DNA from: Streptosporangiaceae bacterium
GTDB lineage: Bacteria; Actinomycetota; Actinomycetes; Streptosporangiales; Streptosporangiaceae
DNA length: 13,906 bases
Direction: 5' to 3'
Assembly: GCA_025934635.1 (NCBI GenBank)
Contig: JAICWX010000233.1
Span: forward strand, 1-13,906
In this document: positions 5,192 to 11,832 of the stretch, piece by piece
Layout: each line of letters opens with the position of its first letter
Position numbering within the stretch: the first letter of the stretch is position 1
Translations under genes and position numbers: made by a program
Notes under the pieces: model-generated
Seen by the model: the letters and a program-made list of their open reading frames with translations, nothing else
The model's database searches: none
Told to the model about the DNA's origin: nothing

Positions 5192-6763
5192 CGGTCCGAT
5201 CCCCTTTTCCCGATGGCCGGCCATTACCGCACTGCCCCCGGGTCCCGCTAGCTCCCGAAGCGCTGTCTCCAGTGCTTCCCCGTAGGTCGGGAAGGCATGC
5301 ACCACATCGGCCAGGATCGCGACGGGAATCTTGGCCCGGATGGCGAGCGTGACTTCGCCCATCCAGCTGGCCGCGTCCGGCCCGACCGCGACCGCGCCCA
5401 CCAGCACCCCGGATCCGGCGTCGGCGTAGAGCTCGAGGCAGCCCAGGTCGTCCTGGCCCAGCTGCGCCCGGGCGGTGTCACCCAGGCTGGCCCGGGCCGT
5501 GACCAGCCGCGGGCTCGGCGCCGGGGCCGCCGGCGCGCTGACCGGGGCCGCAGCCTGGTCCTCGGCCGGCATCTTCGCGATCCGCAGCATCCGGCGGGTC
5601 GGCTCGCCCGCCTCGGGAGCCGCCGGACCGGAGCCGTTCATCGTCGTCTCGGGACCGGCGTCATCAGTGCTGGCGTCGTCGGTGCTTGCCTGTTCGGCCG
5701 CCCCGGCCGGGCCGGGAACGATCCCCACCGAGAAGACGGACGGGGTGGTGAACACGCACCGCGGGATCGCGCTGTAGTCGGCCTCGCGGTCCTGGCCGCC
5801 GATGTTCGCCGCGACCACGCTGGCCTGGTACTGGCTGGCGTGCGTGTGCGTGGTGCCGGTGACGTCGCCCGCGGCCCAGACCCGGCCGCCGGCCCCGGCC
5901 ACCTCGCACCGGGTCGTGGTGGGCAGCGCCATCCCCGGCGTGATCTCCAGGCCGAGCACGTCCAGGCCGAGGCCGCCGAGCCGCGGGCGCCGTCCCGAGG
6001 CGAGCAGCAGCCGGTCGGCGTCGATCCTGGTCCCGTCGGCCAGCGCGAGCGTGAGGCCGCCGGGGGTGCGCTCCGCCTTGGTAGCGCGGGAGCCGAGGTA
6101 GATCTCCGCTCCGGCCCGGCGCAGCGCCGCCGCCAGGATCTCGCCGGCGAAGGCAGGCTCGCCCGGCAGCAGTCCCGGGTCGGCTTCCACCAGCGTCACC
6201 TGCGAGCCGAACGAGGCGTAGATCTGCGTCAGCTCGCACCCGGCGGGGCCGCCGCCGAGCACGATGAGGCGCCGCGGCAGGTCGGGGGAGCACAGGCTTT
6301 CGGCGGTCGTCCACGCCGGTATGTCGGACAGGCCCTCGATCGGCGGCGCGACCGGCTCGCAGCCCGTCGCGAGGACCAGGTCCCCGTACGACAGCGGCAC
6401 TACCGTCCCGGCCGGCCCGGATTCCTCGCCCGGGGCCAGCGTCACCTCCACCGTCCCCGGCGCGGTGATCCGGCCGGTGCCGCGGATCACGGCCACGCCC
6501 GCGCGGCCCAGCCGCCGGGCCGCCGCCGAGTCGTCCAGGCCGCCGGTCACCGCGGTCCGCCGGGCCACCGCGTCTTCCCAGCTCTTCCCGCGGGCCGAGG
6601 ACAGCAGCATCGAGTTCGACGGCAAGCAGGCCAGGTAGGGAGACTCGCCGCCGATCAGCCCCGCCTCGACCAGGGCCACCGACTTACCGCCGCCGGCGAC
6701 CTCGGTGGCGACGTGCAGGCCGGCGGTGCCACCGCCGAGCACGACCACATCGAAAGCGCCCAT
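5018..6763 (-). CDS. FAD/NAD(P)-dependent disulfide-reductase-like oxidoreductase, redox Cys lost, with acidic repeat tail
   Basis: A 581-residue member of the pyridine nucleotide-disulfide oxidoreductase fold (lipoamide dehydrogenase/mercuric reductase type). It shows an FAD Rossmann motif GGGTAG (10-15), an ATG motif (132-134), an NAD(P) Rossmann motif GGGPAG (170-175), the FAD motif AAGD (297-300), and a C-terminal dimerisation domain starting near 335. The redox motif is altered: GGESPYLACLPSN has S41 where the first cysteine belongs, keeps C46, and has N50 for the usual lysine. The C-terminal HxHPT-SE motif appears as HAFPTYGE, so the base histidine is also replaced. A disordered Ala/Pro/Asp insert occupies about 352-420, and residues about 514-581 form an extra acidic tail with two EDDASEQ/EADVAEQ units. 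It is probably an FAD-dependent dehydrogenase rather than a dithiol reductase. ATG at 6763 has GGAG four bases upstream. Confidence 0.85.
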   Translation of the reverse strand: MGAFDVVVLGGGTAGLHVATEVAGGGKSVALVEAGLIGGESPYLACLPSNSMLLSSARGKSWEDAVARRTAVTGGLDDSAAARRLGRAGVAVIRGTGRITAPGTVEVTLAPGEESGPAGTVVPLSYGDLVLATGCEPVAPPIEGLSDIPAWTTAESLCSPDLPRRLIVLGGGPAGCELTQIYASFGSQVTLVEADPGLLPGEPAFAGEILAAALRRAGAEIYLGSRATKAERTPGGLTLALADGTRIDADRLLLASGRRPRLGGLGLDVLGLEITPGMALPTTTRCEVAGAGGRVWAAGDVTGTTHTHASQYQASVVAANIGGQDREADYSAIPRCVFTTPSVFSVGIVPGPAGAAEQASTDDASTDDAGPETTMNGSGPAAPEAGEPTRRMLRIAKMPAEDQAAAPVSAPAAPAPSPRLVTARASLGDTARAQLGQDDLGCLELYADAGSGVLVGAVAVGPDAASWMGEVTLAIRAKIPVAILADVVHAFPTYGEALETALRELAGPGGSAVMAGHREKGIGPLSELDIETPEDDASEQHQEVIPDETVVSVRREVPFDVNEADVAEQDRAVGYDDDDYR

Positions 6764-6777
6764 ATCTCTCCGTCCCC

Positions 6778-6790
6778 CTCGAACTTCGAG
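6778..6790. promoter_or_regulatory. Palindrome CTCGAA-C-TTCGAG upstream of the oxidoreductase
   Basis: A perfect 6-bp inverted repeat with a one-base spacer lies 15 bases before the oxidoreductase start in the Ku/oxidoreductase divergent region. Its size suits an operator, but nothing identifies the protein that would bind. Confidence 0.3.
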
Positions 6791-6818
6791 TTGATACCCC
6801 GTCTGATCCCAAGCTCAG

Positions 6819-6832
6819 CCGGGCCGGCCCGG
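6819..6832. repeat. Perfect 14-bp GC palindrome in the divergent intergenic region
   Basis: CCGGGCCGGCCCGG is self-complementary over 14 bases, inside a very GC-rich stretch in the 235-base gap between the oxidoreductase and Ku. Chance is a real explanation in such DNA. No confident promoter was found in the gap for either gene. Confidence 0.35.
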
Positions 6833-6998
6833 ATTTCGGGTCCGGGTCCCGGGCCTCCTCATCATCGCAGCCGAAGCTAAGCTCGCTGGGAGAGTTGGGC
6901 GAAATCCACCCATGCTAGTCCTGTCGTCTCTCGAACTTGCGATCGGTTTCGGGAAATTAGGACAAGACGGATGATCGGCGTCCGCGCAACCGGGGTAA

Positions 6999-7886
6999 GT
7001 GAAGACCATGCGCAGCATATGGACCGGCGCCATCTCGTTTGGCCTGGTCGTGATCCCGGTCAAGCTCTACGCCGCGACGGAGCAGCGGGATGTCACGTTC
7101 CGACAGGTCCACCGCAAGGACGGGGCCAGGATCCAGTTCCGCCGCGTCTGCACGCTTGACGGGGAAGAGGTCCCGTACTCCGATATCGCCAAGGGCTACG
7201 AACTGCCCACCGGCGATATGGTGGTGCTGACCGACGAGGACCTGTCCGACCTGCCGCTGGTGACCGCGCACCGGATCGAGGTGCTGCACTTCGCGCCCGC
7301 CGCTCAGGTCGAGGCGATCTACTCCAACAAGAGCTATTACACCGAGCCCGAGGCCGCCGGCGCCCGCGCCTACGTGCTGTTCCGCGACGCCCTGGAGGGA
7401 TCGGGGAAGGTGGCGGTGGCCAAGGTCGCGCTGCGCCAGCGCGAGGCGCTGGCCGCGCTGCGGGTCCGGGAGGGCGTGATCACCCTGGAGACCCTGCTGT
7501 GGCCGGACGAGGTGCGCAAGCCCGAGTTCGCCTTCCTCGACGAGGACATCGAAGTCCGGTCGCAGGAACTGAAGATGGCGGCCTCGCTGATCGACACGAT
7601 GACCGAGGATTTCGAACCAGACCAGTACCGCGACGCCTACCGGGAGGCACTCGAGGCCGTCGTCCAGGCCAAGGTCGAGGGCAACGACGTCGTCCGCCCG
7701 GACGGCCTCGACGTGCCCGAGGCCAAGAAGCAGCCCGCCGACCTGACCGAGATCCTGCGGGCCAGCGTCGCCGCGGCCAAGGGCGGCGGCGGCCGCGGTA
7801 AGTCCGGCGAAGCCAAAGACGGAGCCAAGGAAAGCAAAGAAGACACAGAAGCCAAGCCCAAGCCCCGCCGCCGGGCCAGCGCATGA
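6999..7886 (+). CDS. ku: Non-homologous end-joining protein Ku
   Basis: A prokaryotic Ku of 295 residues that forms a ring-shaped homodimer on DNA double-strand break ends and recruits the ligase LigD. The hallmark start MRSIWTGAISFGLVVIPVKLY (4-24) is present, followed by the beta-barrel core with VTFRQVHRKDG and ATEQRD. A helical stretch includes LRQREALAALRVREGVITLETLLWPDE (145-171). The C-terminal part from about 230 is Lys/Ala/Gly-rich and ends in PKPRRRASA, a basic tail like those that aid DNA binding in other bacterial Ku proteins. The longest start is GTG at 6999, but family alignment favours the ATG at 7008 (MRSIW). No ligD lies in the window. The stop overlaps the next gene start by four bases (ATGA), so the two are translationally coupled. 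Confidence 0.96.
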   Translation: MKTMRSIWTGAISFGLVVIPVKLYAATEQRDVTFRQVHRKDGARIQFRRVCTLDGEEVPYSDIAKGYELPTGDMVVLTDEDLSDLPLVTAHRIEVLHFAPAAQVEAIYSNKSYYTEPEAAGARAYVLFRDALEGSGKVAVAKVALRQREALAALRVREGVITLETLLWPDEVRKPEFAFLDEDIEVRSQELKMAASLIDTMTEDFEPDQYRDAYREALEAVVQAKVEGNDVVRPDGLDVPEAKKQPADLTEILRASVAAAKGGGGRGKSGEAKDGAKESKEDTEAKPKPRRRASA

Positions 7887-8851
7887 CCGCGAGCGGGATA
7901 ACAGACCCGATCCCGCACTGGCCAGGCCGCCTGATCGACCTCGGCGGCCATCAGGTCTACGTCCGCGGCGCCCCCAGCGGGGAAGGCGCCGAGCCCGCGC
8001 TGTTCGTGCACGGCCTGGAAGGCTCGTCGCGGAACTGGACCGACCTGATGGACCTGCTGCGCCCGGTCCTGGCCTGCGAGGCGGTCGACCTGCCGGGGTT
8101 CGGCGACTCGCCGCCGCGGGCCGACGGCCGCTACTCGATCGCCGCCCTGGCCCGCACCGTCATCGCCCTCATCGAGAAACAGCCAGGCCATAAAGTGCAC
8201 CTGGTCGGCAACTCCCTGGGCGGGGCGGTCTGCGTGAAGGTCGCCGCCACCCGGCCGGACCTCGTCAAGACCCTCACGCTCGTCTCCCCGGCCCTGCCCG
8301 ACTCCCGGCCGCGCCTGGACCTGATCCGCTTCCCGCTGATGAGCCTGCCCCGGCTCGGCCCGCGCGTGGTGCGGCAGTATCAGACGCTGCCGCCCGAACG
8401 CCGGGTCGCCGACGTCATCACCACCTGCTACGGCGAGCCTGAGCTGTTCGCCCAGGCCCGGTTCGCCACCGAGGTGACCGAGCTCTCCCGGCGCGACGAA
8501 CTCGGCTACGCCGCCTCCGTCCTGATCGGCAGCGTCCGCACCCTGACCGCCGAGTTCGTCCGCAAGGGCCGCCACTCGGCCTGGCGCGACGCGGCCCGCG
8601 TCACCGCGCCCACCCTGGTCATCTACGGCAGCCGCGACCGGCTGGTCGACGCGCGGATGGCGGGCCGGGCGGCGCACCAGTTCGCCGACGCCCGGGTCGT
8701 GGTGCTGCCCAGGACGGGGCACGTCGCGCACATGGAGCGACCCGCGGCGGTGGCGGACGAGCTGGGAATCCTGCTGGGAATTCCCGATCGGTTCCGCCGG
8801 TTGTCGCAGGAACGGGCGGGGGAAGGGAACGCCCAGCCCGTTCGGTCCTGA
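7883..8851 (+). CDS. Alpha/beta-fold hydrolase co-translated with Ku
   Basis: A 322-residue serine hydrolase with all triad residues in place: GNSLGG with S111, YGSRDRLVD with D252, and RTGHVAHMERP with H280. FVHGLEGSSRNW (41-52) supplies the oxyanion hole, and VDLPGFGDSPP (68-78) is the conserved turn after strand 4. This arrangement resembles C-C bond hydrolases, epoxide hydrolases and esterases, and the substrate cannot be told. Its ATG at 7883 overlaps the Ku stop (ATGA), with no good Shine-Dalgarno, so translation probably depends on Ku. moeZ follows 26 bases after its stop. It has no signal peptide or transmembrane helix. A functional link with Ku or MoeZ is not implied by its sequence. 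Confidence 0.88.
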   Translation: MTASGITDPIPHWPGRLIDLGGHQVYVRGAPSGEGAEPALFVHGLEGSSRNWTDLMDLLRPVLACEAVDLPGFGDSPPRADGRYSIAALARTVIALIEKQPGHKVHLVGNSLGGAVCVKVAATRPDLVKTLTLVSPALPDSRPRLDLIRFPLMSLPRLGPRVVRQYQTLPPERRVADVITTCYGEPELFAQARFATEVTELSRRDELGYAASVLIGSVRTLTAEFVRKGRHSAWRDAARVTAPTLVIYGSRDRLVDARMAGRAAHQFADARVVVLPRTGHVAHMERPAAVADELGILLGIPDRFRRLSQERAGEGNAQPVRS

Positions 8852-8877
8852 ATGTCCTTTGATCTTTGGAGTAGACA

Positions 8878-10056
8878 GTGTCGTTGCCGCCGCTGGTCGA
8901 GCCAGCCGCCGAGCTGACCGTCGATGAGGTCAAGCGCTACTCGCGCCACCTGATCATCCCGGACGTCGGGATGACCGGGCAGAAGCGCCTCAAGAACGCG
9001 AAGGTCCTGGTGGTCGGGGCGGGCGGGCTCGGCTCGCCCGCCCTGCTCTACCTGGCCGCGGCCGGCGTCGGCACGCTCGGCATCATCGACTTCGACGTGG
9101 TCGACGAGTCCAACCTGCAGCGCCAGGTCATCCACGGGCAGTCCGACGTGGGCCGGCCCAAGGCCGAGTCGGCGCGGAACAGCATCATCGAGATCAACCC
9201 CCTCGTGCAGGTCAACCTGCACCAGGTCAGGCTCGACTCGGACAACGCCCTGGAGATCTTCGCCGACTACGACCTGGTCGTGGACGGCACCGACAACTTC
9301 GCGACCAGGTACCTGGTCAACGACGCCTGCGTGCTGCTCGGCAAGCCGTACGTCTGGGGCTCGATCTACCGGTTCGACGGCCAGGCCAGCGTCTTCTGGG
9401 CCGAATACGGCCCGTGCTACCGCTGCCTGTACCCGGAGCCGCCGCCGCCCGGCATGGTGCCCTCCTGCGCCGAGGGCGGTGTCCTCGGCGTGCTCTGCGC
9501 CTCCATCGGCTCGATCCAGGTCAACGAGGCCATCAAGGTCATCACCGGGATCGGCGAGCCGCTGGCCGGCCGGCTGATGATCTACGACGCGCTCGAGATG
9601 ACCTACCGGACCGTCCGGGTGCGCAAGGACCCGGACTGCGCGGTCTGCGGCAAGAACCCGACGGTCACCGAGCTGATCGACTACGAGGAGTTCTGCGGCG
9701 CGGTGTCCGAGGAGGCGGCCGAGGCCGTCCAGGGCTCGACCATCAGCGCCAAGGACCTCGCCGCGATGCTGGACGCGGGCGACAACATCTTCCTGGTCGA
9801 CGTGCGCGAGCCGAACGAGTACGAGATCGTCTCCATCCCCGGCGCCACGCTCATCCCCAAGGGCGAGTTCGTCTCCGGGGCGGCGCTGGAGAAGCTGCCG
9901 CAGGACTCCAAGATCGTGCTGCACTGCAAGAGCGGCGCCCGCTCGGCGGAGGCCCTGGCCATCGTCAAGAACGCCGGCTTCAACGACGCCGTGCATGTCG
10001 GCGGCGGTGTCCTGGCCTGGGTCAACCAGGTCGACCCGTCGCTACCTACGTATTAA
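8878..10056 (+). CDS. moeZ: Adenylyltransferase/sulfurtransferase MoeZ (ThiF/MoeB + rhodanese)
   Basis: A 392-residue two-domain enzyme that adenylates the C-terminal glycine of ubiquitin-like sulfur carriers (such as MoaD or CysO) and then transfers sulfur to make the thiocarboxylate used for molybdopterin or cysteine synthesis. The E1-like domain (about 15-270) has the nucleotide loop VVGAGGLGSPA (45-55), DGTDN (136-140), PSCAEGG with C197, and zinc ligands C180/C183 and C254/C257. The rhodanese domain (about 287-388) has the persulfide cysteine C350 in LHCKSGARS. The length equals that of mycobacterial MoeZ (392). Start is GTG at 8878 with TTTGGAG upstream at about seven bases. Downstream, a small gene begins 38 bases past the stop. 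No moaD/cysO or cysteine synthase gene is present here. Confidence 0.97.
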   Translation: MSLPPLVEPAAELTVDEVKRYSRHLIIPDVGMTGQKRLKNAKVLVVGAGGLGSPALLYLAAAGVGTLGIIDFDVVDESNLQRQVIHGQSDVGRPKAESARNSIIEINPLVQVNLHQVRLDSDNALEIFADYDLVVDGTDNFATRYLVNDACVLLGKPYVWGSIYRFDGQASVFWAEYGPCYRCLYPEPPPPGMVPSCAEGGVLGVLCASIGSIQVNEAIKVITGIGEPLAGRLMIYDALEMTYRTVRVRKDPDCAVCGKNPTVTELIDYEEFCGAVSEEAAEAVQGSTISAKDLAAMLDAGDNIFLVDVREPNEYEIVSIPGATLIPKGEFVSGAALEKLPQDSKIVLHCKSGARSAEALAIVKNAGFNDAVHVGGGVLAWVNQVDPSLPTY

Positions 10057-10081
10057 CCGAGCCGGAGTGCCGCTTCGCCCT

Positions 10082-10088
10082 GAGGAGG
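10082..10088 (+). promoter_or_regulatory. Strong ribosome binding site for the 75-residue gene
   Basis: GAGGAGG is a near-ideal Shine-Dalgarno sequence, six bases before GTG at 10095. It fixes the start of a short gene whose frame otherwise continues upstream across the end of moeZ. Confidence 0.8.
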
Positions 10089-10094
10089 ACGCCC

Positions 10095-10322
10095 GTGAAG
10101 GGGGATCGCGTCGAGATTGTCGTCGACTCAGGCGAGGGCACCCGGGCCTATGAGGTGACGGCCACCCGGGCGGGCCGCCGGGTGGAGATCGCCAACCGGC
10201 GCGGCGTGGTCGAGGTCAGCGAGCTGACCCGGACCGGCACCGCGGTCCGGACGGCGCGCTTCATGGCCAGCCGGGTGGTCGCCTTGGTCGAGTACCCGGC
10301 GGACACGTCCGGCGCCGACTAG
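10095..10322 (+). CDS. Small conserved-looking protein of unknown function downstream of moeZ
   Basis: A 75-residue protein, MKGDRVEIVV to PADTSGAD, that I do not recognise. It follows moeZ by 38 bases and ends 13 bases before manA, so it sits inside an operon. Alternating hydrophobic and charged stretches (RVEIVVDS, RAYEVTATRAGRRVEI, ASRVVALVEYP) suggest a small, mostly beta fold with an Arg-rich surface (11 Arg, 1 Lys), perhaps nucleic-acid binding or a barrel-like module; that is inference. There are no cysteines, no membrane segment and no signal peptide. The gene is supported by an excellent GAGGAGG site, tight packing and GC-rich third positions. It is easily missed, because its frame is open far upstream inside moeZ and an automatic caller may either extend or drop it. 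Confidence 0.75.
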   Translation: MKGDRVEIVVDSGEGTRAYEVTATRAGRRVEIANRRGVVEVSELTRTGTAVRTARFMASRVVALVEYPADTSGAD

Positions 10323-10329
10323 CTAGCAT
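10300..10329 (+). promoter_or_regulatory. Candidate leaderless promoter of manA
   Basis: TAGCAT (10324-10329) ends six bases before the manA ATG, with CGGACA (10300-10305) 18 bases upstream of it. manA has no Shine-Dalgarno, so a leaderless transcript or translational coupling to the preceding gene would explain its expression. Confidence 0.35.
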
Positions 10330-10335
10330 GCCCGG

Positions 10336-11562
10336 ATGGACCTGCTGAGTGCGAAGGTCAAGACCTACCCGTGGGGCACCCGCGACGCGATCGCGGACTT
10401 GCAGGGACGTCCCGTCCCGGCGCCGGGCCCGGAGGCCGAGCTGTGGATGGGCGCGCACCCGAGCGGGCCGGCCGGCGTCGCCTGGACCACGCTGGACGAG
10501 GTAATCGCGGCGGCGCCTGAGCGGGCGCTCGGGGCGGAGTGCGCGACCCGGTTCGGGGGCCGGCTGCCGTTCCTGCTCAAGGTGCTGTCGGCCGGCCAGG
10601 CGCTGTCGATCCAGGTCCATCCCTCGCGCGAGCAGGCGGAGGCGGGGTTCGCGGCCGAGGTCGCCCGCGGGCTGCCGCCCGGCGACCCGGGCCGCAACTA
10701 CACCGACGACTGGCCCAAGCCCGAGCTGCTCTACGCCCTGACCCCGTTCGAGGTGGCGGCGGGCCTGCGCAGCCCGGAAGACGCCGCGGCCTTGCTTGAC
10801 GCGCTGGCCGTGCCGGAGCTCGAGCCGCTGGCGGCCGGACTGTCGGATGCGGCGGGGGAGGACGTCCTGGCCACCGCCCTGGCGTCGGTGCTCGAGTGGC
10901 CCGCGGACGGCCGGGCCGGGCTGGTCGCCGCCGTCGTGGCCGCCTGCGAGCGGCTGGCGTCCGACGCCGGCAGTCCTTACGCGGACGCCTGCGCCGCGGC
11001 GGTGCGGGTCGCCGCCGACCGCCCGGGTGACCTCGGCGTGGTGGCGCTGCTGCTGATGCGGTACGAGATCCTGCCGCCGGGCCGGGCCGTGTTCATGCCG
11101 GCCGGCGGGCTGCACGCCTACCTGCGCGGCACCGGGATCGAGTTGCTCGCCAACTCCGACAACGTGGTCCGCTCCGGCCTGACCGGCAAGCACATCGACG
11201 TGCCGGAGCTGCTGAAGCTCCTCGATCCTTCGGTTTCGGTACCCGTGCTCGCCCCCCGCGTCCTGGCCGACGGCATCACCTGGTTCGACACCCCCGCCCC
11301 GGAGTTCCGCCTCTACGTGATCGACCTCCCCGGCCCGGCTTCGCCCGGCGCCGCTCCGGACGGCCCGGCGCTCGCGCTGCCCGGCGTCGGCCCGCGCATC
11401 GTGCTCTGCCTGGACGGCGCCTGCACCCTGAGCGCCGCTCCCGGGCCCGTCCTCGACCTGACCCGCGGCGAATCCTGCTTCATCCCGTTCTGCGACGGCC
11501 CCGTCTCCGCCACCGGCCCCGCCCGCCTAATCCTCGCCACCCCCGGCCCGACCCCCGCCTAA
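10336..11562 (+). CDS. manA: Mannose-6-phosphate isomerase, class I
   Basis: A 408-residue zinc enzyme that interconverts fructose-6-phosphate and mannose-6-phosphate and so supplies mannose for GDP-mannose and cell-envelope glycans. The type I signature is complete. YPWGTRD is at 11-17. Zinc ligands are Q93 and H95 (SIQVHPS), E130 (DWPKPELLYAL) and H260 (MPAGGLHAYLRG). The segment ELLANSDNVVRSGLTGKHID carries the active-site R279 and K285. It starts at ATG 10336, 13 bases after the small gene stops, without a clear ribosome binding site. The C-terminal cupin part is complete with an Ala/Pro-rich end. It looks like the last gene of the Ku-hydrolase-moeZ cluster, followed by a hairpin. Confidence 0.95.
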   Translation: MDLLSAKVKTYPWGTRDAIADLQGRPVPAPGPEAELWMGAHPSGPAGVAWTTLDEVIAAAPERALGAECATRFGGRLPFLLKVLSAGQALSIQVHPSREQAEAGFAAEVARGLPPGDPGRNYTDDWPKPELLYALTPFEVAAGLRSPEDAAALLDALAVPELEPLAAGLSDAAGEDVLATALASVLEWPADGRAGLVAAVVAACERLASDAGSPYADACAAAVRVAADRPGDLGVVALLLMRYEILPPGRAVFMPAGGLHAYLRGTGIELLANSDNVVRSGLTGKHIDVPELLKLLDPSVSVPVLAPRVLADGITWFDTPAPEFRLYVIDLPGPASPGAAPDGPALALPGVGPRIVLCLDGACTLSAAPGPVLDLTRGESCFIPFCDGPVSATGPARLILATPGPTPA

Positions 11563-11584
11563 CCCTGCCACCCCACCCCTGCGC

Positions 11585-11614
11585 GGCCATCACGGTTCCG
11601 TGATCATGACGGCC
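11585..11614 (+). terminator. Hairpin after manA sharing CGTGATCATGA with the 881-940 palindrome
   Basis: ATCACGG (11589-11595) pairs with CCGTGAT (11598-11604). Alternatively GGCCATCA (11585-11592) pairs with TGACGGCC (11607-11614) with one mismatch. It lies 23 bases past the manA stop and can act as terminator, though no T tract follows. The 11 bases CGTGATCATGA (11599-11609) are identical to 928-938 in the first palindrome, which also sits at a gene end. Confidence 0.5.
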
Positions 11615-11689
11615 TGGGATGGCGAGAAATTGGGTTGGGCGAGCCGCCAACCGCGAGTTAGCATGTGAGACGTCTCTGCTGTCGGCGGT

Positions 11690-11832
11690 GGGAGAGTGCG
11701 TTGAGGCTGTGAGGTCAGCGATACCGCGTTGACGCGCGTGACCTCAACCTGGGCCCAAGTGGCCCCGAGCCCACGCGGCGTGGTGTCGCCACACGTACCG
11801 GAATCTTTCCTACGTGCTGGGAGCCGCGCCTC
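11690..11832 (+). promoter_or_regulatory. Structured 5' leader of the ABC-F gene, possible attenuator
   Basis: A series of stems fills this leader. TGAGGTCA (11710-11717) pairs with TGACCTCA (11739-11746), while GTTGAGG (11700-11706) competes for CCTCAAC (11742-11748). GGGCC/GGCCC (11751-11765) and CCACG/CGTGG (11771-11783) follow, and GTGG (11780-11783) could instead pair with CCAC (11789-11792). CACGTA/TACGTG (11792-11797 with 11811-11816) ends two bases before the GGGAG ribosome binding site (11819-11823). Competing arms and a micro-ORF at the front are the usual layout of ribosome-mediated attenuation, known for several ABC-F resistance genes. No T tract is present, so translational control would fit better than termination. 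Confidence 0.45.
11701..11712 (+). other. Candidate leader micro-ORF Met-Arg-Leu-stop
   Basis: TTG AGG CTG TGA reads Met-Arg-Leu-stop, with GGGAG (11690-11694) six bases upstream, an ideal spacing. The TGA stop is the start of the hairpin arm at 11710. Met-Arg-Leu recurs in macrolide-sensing leader peptides such as ErmDL. A second reading, GTG at 11709 giving MRSAIPR, is also possible but has a weaker site. Confidence 0.25.

Noticed and set aside
5297..6880. Long plus-strand open frame of 527 codons opposite the oxidoreductase
   Set aside because: Its translation is Arg/Gly/Ala-rich without motifs, and it is the antisense of a gene with clear FAD and NAD motifs. High GC content opens such frames.
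6895..6960. Promoter of Ku (TTGGGC with TAGTCC, or TTGCGA with TAGGAC)
   Set aside because: Both pairs have only 15-base spacing and poor hexamers, not better than chance.
8623..9996. Long minus-strand open frame of 457 codons opposite moeZ and the hydrolase
   Set aside because: It is antisense to genes with full catalytic motifs and itself shows no recognisable domain.
9414..10094. Upstream part of the frame that ends at 10322
   Set aside because: It is the +1 shadow of moeZ. Only the last 75 codons, after the GAGGAGG site, look like a gene.
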